The position numbers were made by a program, and so were the translations under genes. Shown here piece after piece: positions 55,230 through 61,651 of a stretch of DNA of 64,000 nucleotides (position 1 is the first letter of the stretch; the number at the start of each line of letters is the position of its first letter). Origin of the DNA: JBOHTO01 sp050733695 (GTDB lineage: Bacteria > Gemmatimonadota > Gemmatimonadetes > Gemmatimonadales > Gemmatimonadaceae); assembly GCA_050733695.1 (NCBI GenBank), contig JBOHTO010000056.1:8722-72721 (forward strand). Direction: 5' to 3'. A model generated the notes under the pieces. It was not told the origin of the DNA. It did no database searches and was given only the letters and a program-made list of their open reading frames with translations.

Positions 55230-55706
55230 ATGTCGAGGGCGGCAGCGGGATGCATATTCTGCGATCTCGTCCGGGGCGCCGCCGAGGTATCCGTCTGCTA
55301 CGAGGATGCCACGGCGATCGCGTTCATGGACATCCAGCCGGTGAACAGCGGCCACACACTCGTCGTGCCGAGGCAACATTACGAGTCATTGGACGACATC
55401 CCCATCGAGGTCGGGCGCCACCTGTTCGAGGTAGCGATGCGTCTCGGGCCGGTTGTCAGGAAGATTTTCGGTGCAGCGGGAACGAACATCATCGTGAACA
55501 GCGGAGCGGCGGCAGGGCAGGACGTGTTCCACTATCACGTGCACATCATCCCGCGTCGCCGCGGCGACAGGTTCGAGGTAGCGCTCCCGTTCGAGGGGTC
55601 GGAAATGCCCGACCGCACCCAGTTGGACGCCGCCGCCGCCAGAATCATCTCGGCGATGCGCGATCCCATGGGGCGCGAGCACGCCAGGCAGGTGACGGCG
55701 AAGTAG
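55230..55706 (+). CDS. HIT-family (Hint-type) nucleotide hydrolase
   Basis: 158 residues; GAGGAG precedes ATG 55230. Zinc-binding CIFC near residue 8, then [20 protein letters not shown] and the histidine triad HYHVHIIP (His101, His103, His105). Hint proteins hydrolyse nucleoside phosphoramidates. C-terminus is somewhat longer than in minimal HIT proteins. Alone in its transcription unit; the 255 bases upstream (54975-55229) hold nothing recognised. Confidence 0.94.
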   Translation: MSRAAAGCIFCDLVRGAAEVSVCYEDATAIAFMDIQPVNSGHTLVVPRQHYESLDDIPIEVGRHLFEVAMRLGPVVRKIFGAAGTNIIVNSGAAAGQDVFHYHVHIIPRRRGDRFEVALPFEGSEMPDRTQLDAAAARIISAMRDPMGREHARQVTAK

Positions 55707-55853
55707 GGCGGGTTGTTCCGGGCAGCATCCCGCGGCCAAGCGTCGACCATCGCTCGGCTGCAGCATGAGAGCTGCGCTGGAATGATCCCTCGTACCGGAT
55801 GCTCTTCGGATGGAACTCGCACGCAGCGCGCATCCGGCCGGGTGATGTGACGG

Positions 55854-56348
55854 TCAATCGATTGCCCGTCTGACGAGATACACCACCGTGCCCGCGGCAC
55901 CCCCAACGATAATGCCCAGGACTCCATTGGAAACAAGGAACCACGTCGGTCCGAGCGTACTTTCCCGCGCGTAGGGGATGGATATCGCTTCAGCCACGAC
56001 CAGGCCGATTCCGGCTCCGATGAGAACGTGCTGCCAGACTCCTGCCTGATCGTCGTCGTCCGCCGCCCCCCGGTCATCCCGTGCCAGCACGCCTTCCCAT
56101 GAATCGAATAGAACGGAGGTGCTGGATGAGAGCGTGGTCGCTGCAGGCCAGATGTCGGAATCGGTAGTGGCTGTCTCGACTGAAGAAGCCGGTGCCGCGA
56201 CGGCGACGTCCGCGTCCCGTTGAGCCAGGGCAGGCGAGGCTCCAGGAAACACGATGGCCAGCCCAATCGCGCAGATACAGGCAAGGCGGCGCGACATGTC
56301 CGGAATAGAAGTGACCAACGGGCGGTTGCTGACCATGAACCCTCTCAT
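55854..56348 (-). CDS. Exported small membrane protein, copy B of the RCC1-linked pair
   Basis: 164 residues. Signal sequence (ACICAIGLAIVFPGASPALA, then QR), an acidic, Asp-rich middle (ARDDRGAADDDDQ), then QAGVWQHVLIGAGIG and a second membrane segment ending VYLVRRAID. The overall plan, the cleavage region ALAQR/WAQR, the QAGxWxHxLxGAGIG core and VYLxRR tail are shared with the protein at 4933-5430, although the central part differs in length and cysteine content. As there, the ATG overlaps the stop of an RCC1 fragment in the same CAATGAG context. No known family. Confidence 0.7.
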   Translation of the reverse strand: MRGFMVSNRPLVTSIPDMSRRLACICAIGLAIVFPGASPALAQRDADVAVAAPASSVETATTDSDIWPAATTLSSSTSVLFDSWEGVLARDDRGAADDDDQAGVWQHVLIGAGIGLVVAEAISIPYARESTLGPTWFLVSNGVLGIIVGGAAGTVVYLVRRAID

Positions 56349-56566
56349 TGCAGGAACACCAGCTCGACGGGGATGGCGCGCATCTGCTGCCTGGTGCCCG
56401 GGAGGAAATCCTTTCGTCCGTAGCCAGGCTGGCCCGCGGAGTTGTAACCCCAGCAGTGGACACGATCGTCGATCGTAATGCCGCAACTGTGCGGCCCGCG
56501 TCCGGCGGTAACGGAGCGGAACCTCATCGTACCAACGACGCGCGCGGGAAACGGTACTATCAGGTC
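56345..56566 (-). pseudogene. Truncated RCC1-repeat remnant, copy B
   Basis: The last blade of an RCC1 propeller is intact in one frame: PARVVGTMRFRSVTAGRG, CGITIDDRVHCWGYNSAGQPG and the conserved end DFLPGTRQQM...IPVELVFLQ. Before about 56566 the frame loses similarity, and no other blade was found in the 349 bases up to the HNH gene, which otherwise contain only a hairpin. So only about 70 residues of what must have been a much longer gene remain. The stop overlaps the start of the small membrane protein. Confidence 0.6.
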
Positions 56567-56859
56567 GGGCCGACGGTGCGGGTGTTCGACCTCGACCTGC
56601 GGGCGTCCGGCCGCGGCGTTACCCCGGCCGGGCACGTGCGTCCGGGATGAAGAGTCCCGTCGCGGAACAACGTTCCCCTGCACACCCCTTGCGCGGCCGG
56701 GTCCCCAATCGCGATTCTAGTCGCCGAGCGCAGCAAGTGCACTGCGCACCTGGAGGCGAATGAGCGTTCGATACCGATGCTTGCCACGGATATCGGTGCG
56801 GTGGGAATCGCGCGAAAGCGATCTCCCCTCACGTGCTCGCGCTTCCTTCGCCCACGCAT

Positions 56860-56901
56860 ACACCCCGCCCGGGAACTCATCCCGGAGCGGGGTGTCGTCT
56901 T
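56860..56901 (+). promoter_or_regulatory. Strong hairpin before the HNH gene, terminator or leader element
   Basis: ACACCCCGC at 56860-56868 pairs with GCGGGGTGT at 56887-56895, with further CGGGA/TCCCG pairing inside; CGTCTTT follows. It resembles an intrinsic terminator, yet the HNH start is only 20 bases beyond. Either it terminates upstream transcription or attenuates the HNH gene. Confidence 0.5.
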
Positions 56902-56915
56902 TCCAGCGAGGTGCA

Positions 56916-57320
56916 ATGTCACGACGCCGGAATACCAATCACGTCCCTCTCCCCCGTACCCCGGGCGGACTGACCCGCCGACCGCCACGCGCGATCGGCC
57001 GCCAGTTCAAGCGTGCGCTCAAGCGCGCGGCCATGCGCGACTGTGGCCGCCGCTGCGTGTATTGCGCCTCGCAGCTCGTGCCGGAGATCGCAACACTCGA
57101 TCACGTCCATCCGCTCGCCAGGGGCGGCGGCAGCGCGCCGGGCAATCTCGTGAGCGCCTGCGCGGCGTGCAACCGCCTCAAGGGCGATATGCTGCCGCAT
57201 GAGTTCTTCGCGCGCCACCCATGGGCCGGGCAGAACTTCATCCGCTACGCACGCACGGTGCATCGCGCTCTCAAGCGCGGCGCGCGGCGGGCGGTCAGTC
57301 TTGCGCTGGCGGCGGCATAG
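56916..57320 (+). CDS. HNH endonuclease-family protein
   Basis: 134 residues from ATG 56916. The HNH domain (~50-115) has the zinc pair CVYC, DHVHPLARGGG with the catalytic histidine region, and SACAACNRLKG with the second CxxC. The N-terminus is basic (PRAIGRQFKRALKRAAMRD), the C-terminus arginine-rich (ALKRGARRAVSLAL). Family members cut DNA in restriction, homing or repair settings; there is no neighbouring methylase or intron, so its purpose is unclear. A longer upstream start (56760) is antisense to the hairpin region and not favoured. Confidence 0.88.
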   Translation: MSRRRNTNHVPLPRTPGGLTRRPPRAIGRQFKRALKRAAMRDCGRRCVYCASQLVPEIATLDHVHPLARGGGSAPGNLVSACAACNRLKGDMLPHEFFARHPWAGQNFIRYARTVHRALKRGARRAVSLALAAA

Positions 57321-57340
57321 CGCTCCCGCCGCATTTCGAA

Positions 57341-57382
57341 CGATCTGCAATCGATTGATGTTGCAAAACAAGACCTGACCCC
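57341..57382. repeat. Palindrome plus CAAGACCTGACCCC motif
   Basis: CAATCGATTG (57348-57357) is a perfect 10-bp palindrome inside TGCAA...TTGCA arms, followed by CAAGACCTGACCCC (57369-57382), which ends just before the nadE stop. From memory, CAAGACCTGACCCC-like sequences occur beside REP-associated (Y1) transposase genes in many bacteria; no such gene is present here. Confidence 0.45.
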
Positions 57383-57383
57383 T

Positions 57384-59327
57384 TCAGTAGTCGACGGGTC
57401 GCAGGTATGATTCGCCGATCGCGGTCGAGCTGAGCAGCGCGACCGTGGGCAGCTTCCGCTTCCAGTGCGTGCTCTCCAGCCGACCGACTACAAGCCCGAT
57501 CTCGCGCGCGTCAAAGCCGCGAGCCTCAAGCTCCGCGGCGTTATAACCCGCGAGCACACCGTTCAGGATCGCATCCGCCGCCTGGTAGCTGACACCGAAA
57601 TCCGCTTCGTCGGTCTGACCCGGGATCAGATCAGCACTCGGCGCCTTGTCCGTAATCTCGCGCGGAACTCCGAGGTGCCTGGCGAGCGCGACGACCTGCG
57701 TCTTGAAGAGGTCTCCGATCGGATTCACCGGGGGTGCATCGTCGGCGTGCCAGGTGAAGTAGCCGAGCAGTCGCTCCGTCTTGTTGCCGGTGCCGATGGG
57801 GATGGCGCAGTCGACCGCGGCGAGATCGAAGATCGCTATCATGCGGGTTCGGGCCATGACGTTGCCGCGGCGTCCGGGGTCTGCGTCGCGCTCGGCGTCG
57901 CGCTCGGCGGAGAGATAGCCGTCGACGGCGGACGTGATGTCGACGGTTCGCTCCCGGATCCCCAGTGCGTCGATTACCAGCCTGGCGTGCTCCAGACTGT
58001 CAGGGCCCGATGTCCGGTACGGAAGCCTCACCCCCAGTACGTTATCCGGCCCCAGCGCGCGCGCCGCGAGAAAGCTGGCGACCGCGGAATCCACGCCGCC
58101 GGAGATGCCGACGACCACCTTCTCGAATCCGCGCCCGTGCACTTCCTCGCGGATGAAGCGGGTGAGCCACTGCTCCACCAGGCACGGATTGATTTCCAGC
58201 GGTGGAAGCGTACGCTGTTCGTCCAGGCCAGCGCGCACCAGGCGGAAGCTGCCGCGATCACCGATCCGTTCGCCGGGCCGGCCTGGCTCCTCGCGGCCTC
58301 TCGTGCCTCCTGTTCGCCTTGCGTCGTCTGCCTCCGAGTGCCGCCTTGTGTCTCCGGCTGCGGCTGACGGCGCAGCGTCCCCGCGCGTATCGGCATCGAA
58401 ATCGAGTACTGGTTGCGTTCCCTCCTCGATCCGGTCGAGTGTCGCCAGCATGTGCGGCAACATCGTCTCCAGATCCGAGATGAGCGGCATGTCGGCACGC
58501 GCACGCGTGATGTCGTCGAGGTCGATCGTCACCGATACGATCGCATCGTCCCACAACGGCCCGCGCACCCGCACCTCCCCCTTCGGACCCGCGAGCATCG
58601 AGCCGCCGGCGAAGATCTTGCCGCCCTCGGCCCCGACCAGATGCGACAGTGCGACATACACACCGTGCTCCTCGGCGGTGTCGCGTATCAGCCGCTCCCA
58701 TCGGGCCAGACTGGCGGGGCCCGGGACAGCGTCCTCGCGTGGCCAGGGGCCGCGGGCCGGCGCTGCTGAGCAGACGAAGATGACCTGGGCACGGTCGAGC
58801 GCTACGAGCGTTCCGGAGAGACTGTGCCAGATGTCTTCGCAGACGAGCATCGCCGCGCGCCCCCAGGGAGTGTCGAAGGCGCGGATGTCGTGACCCTGCT
58901 CGACGAAGCGCTCCTCGTCGAACAGCCCATACGTAGGCAGGAACGCCTTGCGGTGGACGTGGCGCACTGCGGGCTCGCCCGCACCCAGTGTGACGTACAT
59001 CGCACTGTTGTGCAGCTTGTTGTCCCAGATCTCGTAGAAGCCGATGACGACGTCGAGCGTGCGCGGCCCCGGAACAGCCTCGCGGTAGGCCTCATCGAGA
59101 TCGCGCACGAGGGTGCCGGCAGTGACCGAGTTGTCCCGGACGGCGCCCTCGAGGAAGTATCCCGTGAGCGCGGTCTCAGGGAGGTGCAGCAATCGCGGCC
59201 TTGGCTCCAGCGCATCGAGCTGGGCAAAGAGCTCGCGAAGACGCGCCAGATTCACGTCGCGCTCGCCCTTTCTGGGGGCAAACTGGCCGATGGCGAGAGT
59301 CAGCATGGATGGCATCGGGAGGAACAT
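57384..59327 (-). CDS. nadE: Glutamine-dependent NAD+ synthetase
   Basis: 647 residues from ATG 59327; ATGs at 59315 and 59306 (MLTLAIGQFAPRKG) are equally credible. Residues ~10-270 form the nitrilase/glutaminase domain with a Glu in HLPETALTGYF, a Lys in RKAFLPTYGLFDEERF and nucleophilic Cys in AMLVCEDIWHS. Residues ~360-640 form the synthetase domain: pyrophosphate loop KVVVGISGGVDSAVASFLAA, GTGNKTERLLGYFT and TDEADFGVSY. A linker of ~50 charged residues (RRHSEADDARRTGGTRGREE) separates them. It amidates nicotinate adenine dinucleotide with ammonia channelled from glutamine. Confidence 0.94.
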   Translation of the reverse strand: MFLPMPSMLTLAIGQFAPRKGERDVNLARLRELFAQLDALEPRPRLLHLPETALTGYFLEGAVRDNSVTAGTLVRDLDEAYREAVPGPRTLDVVIGFYEIWDNKLHNSAMYVTLGAGEPAVRHVHRKAFLPTYGLFDEERFVEQGHDIRAFDTPWGRAAMLVCEDIWHSLSGTLVALDRAQVIFVCSAAPARGPWPREDAVPGPASLARWERLIRDTAEEHGVYVALSHLVGAEGGKIFAGGSMLAGPKGEVRVRGPLWDDAIVSVTIDLDDITRARADMPLISDLETMLPHMLATLDRIEEGTQPVLDFDADTRGDAAPSAAAGDTRRHSEADDARRTGGTRGREEPGRPGERIGDRGSFRLVRAGLDEQRTLPPLEINPCLVEQWLTRFIREEVHGRGFEKVVVGISGGVDSAVASFLAARALGPDNVLGVRLPYRTSGPDSLEHARLVIDALGIRERTVDITSAVDGYLSAERDAERDADPGRRGNVMARTRMIAIFDLAAVDCAIPIGTGNKTERLLGYFTWHADDAPPVNPIGDLFKTQVVALARHLGVPREITDKAPSADLIPGQTDEADFGVSYQAADAILNGVLAGYNAAELEARGFDAREIGLVVGRLESTHWKRKLPTVALLSSTAIGESYLRPVDY

Positions 59328-59498
59328 GCCATGGAAAGCGGGGTCACGGAAAGGCCGGCTGTTGCGGCGTCCCCGCCCGGCCGTCCGAACGGGGCTTCTC
59401 GCCATCGGCCAGCGGTATCTTTAGCCGAGGTCCAGGGTACGATCACTCAACGACCAGGGTCGTCAGTTCCCGGCAATCACCATGCTCGCAATCAACAT

Positions 59499-59527
59499 CA
59501 TCATTCGCGCGAAAGCGGGAACCCATT
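59499..59527. repeat. dRS3-like palindrome before the PBP gene
   Basis: CATTCGCGCGAAAGCGGGAA (about 59502-59521), a near copy of the dispersed palindrome, in the 177-base region (59406-59582) between the divergent nadE and PBP genes. Confidence 0.7.
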
Positions 59528-59582
59528 GCTTCCTCCGAGCATCCAGACTGATGTACCCGCACCGATCGCCCGACTGAAATCC

Positions 59583-61622
59583 ATGTCCTCGCTCAGTGAA
59601 TCGCCTTCCACGCTGTTGCTCGCGGCGCTCTGTTTCGCGGCCACCGCAACGACCGCCACCGCAACGCCCGTCGCCGCTCAGAACGGCGATGAGCAGCCCT
59701 GGCGACTGATCCAGCCGCCGCAGTCGTCGCTCGTATTCGCGCGCGATGGCTCGCTGATCGGTGAGATCGGAGAGCAGTGGCGCACCAGCGTCTCCATCCG
59801 CACGCTCCCCGACTTCGTGCCACAGGCGTTCGTTGCGGTGGAGGACCAGCGCTTCTACGAACACGACGGAGTCGATGTCATTGGCATAGCGGGCGCCGTG
59901 AAGGACATCATTCGCGGGGAGCCGCGGGGAGCGAGCACGATCACGCAGCAGCTCGTGGGGAACATGCACCCCGACCTCATCGACCGCCGCGACCGGAGCC
60001 TGGATCGCAAGGTTCGCGAGCAGAATGCGGCGCGCGAGATGGAGCGGCGCTACACCAAGGAGCAGATCCTCGAAGCGTACATCAACCAGATCAACTATGG
60101 TCATGGCTGGTACGGGATCGAGGCAGCGAGCCGTCATTACTTCGGCAAGAGCGCGTCGCGGCTCACGCTCGCCGAGGCGGCAACGCTGGCCGCGCTCCCG
60201 AAGGGCCCGGCGGTGTACGACCCGCTGCGCTATCCGGAGCGCGCGCGCGACAGGCGCAATCTCGTGCTCGATCTCATGGCCGCCCAGGGATACATCACGG
60301 GTCAGGAAGCGCGAGCCGCGAGGCGGGTGCCACTCACCACCGCGCCCAATGCAGGCATGTCCGTGGCGGCGCCCTACTTCGCCGACGTGGTGCAGGAACG
60401 GGCCGCGCGTGCCGGCATTCCTGTCGAGAACGGCGGTTTCCGCATCCACACCACGCTCGATCCCGCGCTTCAGCGCGCAGCGGCCGTCGCGCTCGCTGAA
60501 GGGGTCTCTCTCGTGGAATCACGCGCCGGCTACGGGCACTCCACATATGCCGATCGTGAGCCGGGGAGCACCGACTACCTGCAGGGTGCCGTGGTCGCGA
60601 TGGATCCCGTGACCGGCGGCGTGCTCGCGCTGGTGGGAGGTCGCAACTACGTCGCGTCCCAGTTCAATCGCGCCGTGGATGCGCGCCGTCAGCCTGGTTC
60701 GGCATTCAAGCCATTCGTCTACGCCGCGGCCATTCTCGACAGCATTCCCGCCAACGCGATCCTCGGCGACACGGCGATCGCGATATCCCTCCAGAACGGC
60801 AGCGTCTATTCACCCGACAACGCGGACGGCGAGTTCCTCGGCGAGATGACCATGCGCGAGGCATTGACGCGCTCGCGGAATGTCGTTGCGGTTCAGCTCG
60901 GGCAGCGTGTGGGCATGGATTCCGTGGCGGCGCTCGCGCATCACTTCGGCATCGAATCCCCGATCGCGCCCTACCCTGCGAGCGCGATTGGCGCCTCGGA
61001 AGTGCGCCCATTGGAGCTCGTATCCGCATATACCGCCTTCGCGAACCTCGGCACGGCGGTCGAGCCGCGATTCATCCAGCGCATCGAGGATCGTACGGGC
61101 CGTACGGTGTGGACGGCGCCGCCCCAGATCCCCGAACTCGTGATCGATCCGCGAGTGGCGTTCATAGTCCGCAACATGATGCGCGATGTAGTCGAGGAAG
61201 GAACCGCGACAGCCGTGCGTCGCTACGTACCGGAAAGCATTCCGGTCGCCGGCAAGACGGGTACGACGAACGACAATACCGATGTCTGGTTCGTCGGCAT
61301 GACTCCCGACATCGTGGCCGGCGTGTGGCTCGGCTTCGACCGGCCGAAGATGATCGCCACCGGCGCCGGGGGCGGCTCCTTCGCCGCCCCCATATGGGGA
61401 AAGATGATCGGGAGTTATTACGAGGGTCGTGACACACGCGAGTGGGTGGTGCCGGGTGGTCTCGTGGTCGCCGAGCTCGACGAGGCGACCGGTGCCCTCG
61501 CGAGTGACAGCACGCCGGCGGAGCAGCGCTACGCCGAGTATTTCCTGCCGGGCACCGAGCCAGCCGTGCTGCGGCTGGATCCGTGGTTCATCTTCGAGAT
61601 GGGGCCACTGGTCATGTTCTGA
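59583..61622 (+). CDS. Class A penicillin-binding protein (1A-type)
   Basis: 679 residues from ATG 59583. The N-terminus looks like an Ala/Thr-rich signal sequence (LLLAALCFAATATTATATPV, AAQ) rather than a normal membrane anchor. Glycosyltransferase 51 domain (~60-240): catalytic Glu87 in VEDQRFYEHDGVD, RGASTITQQLV, KEQILEAYINQINYG and YFGKSASRLTLAEAATLAAL. Transpeptidase domain (~300-640): SxxK Ser373 in QPGSAFKPF, SRN in TRSRNVVAVQ, and KTG at Lys558 in AGKTGTTNDNTD. It polymerises and crosslinks peptidoglycan. If the signal is cleaved the enzyme would be a soluble periplasmic form, which is unusual. Confidence 0.9.
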   Translation: MSSLSESPSTLLLAALCFAATATTATATPVAAQNGDEQPWRLIQPPQSSLVFARDGSLIGEIGEQWRTSVSIRTLPDFVPQAFVAVEDQRFYEHDGVDVIGIAGAVKDIIRGEPRGASTITQQLVGNMHPDLIDRRDRSLDRKVREQNAAREMERRYTKEQILEAYINQINYGHGWYGIEAASRHYFGKSASRLTLAEAATLAALPKGPAVYDPLRYPERARDRRNLVLDLMAAQGYITGQEARAARRVPLTTAPNAGMSVAAPYFADVVQERAARAGIPVENGGFRIHTTLDPALQRAAAVALAEGVSLVESRAGYGHSTYADREPGSTDYLQGAVVAMDPVTGGVLALVGGRNYVASQFNRAVDARRQPGSAFKPFVYAAAILDSIPANAILGDTAIAISLQNGSVYSPDNADGEFLGEMTMREALTRSRNVVAVQLGQRVGMDSVAALAHHFGIESPIAPYPASAIGASEVRPLELVSAYTAFANLGTAVEPRFIQRIEDRTGRTVWTAPPQIPELVIDPRVAFIVRNMMRDVVEEGTATAVRRYVPESIPVAGKTGTTNDNTDVWFVGMTPDIVAGVWLGFDRPKMIATGAGGGSFAAPIWGKMIGSYYEGRDTREWVVPGGLVVAELDEATGALASDSTPAEQRYAEYFLPGTEPAVLRLDPWFIFEMGPLVMF

Positions 61623-61651
61623 GCCGCGCGCCGCGTGGGCATGGACCCGGC

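Noticed and set aside
56760..56915. N-terminal extension of the HNH protein
   Set aside because: It runs through a strong hairpin and lacks protein-like features; the ATG at 56916 starts just before the recognisable sequence.
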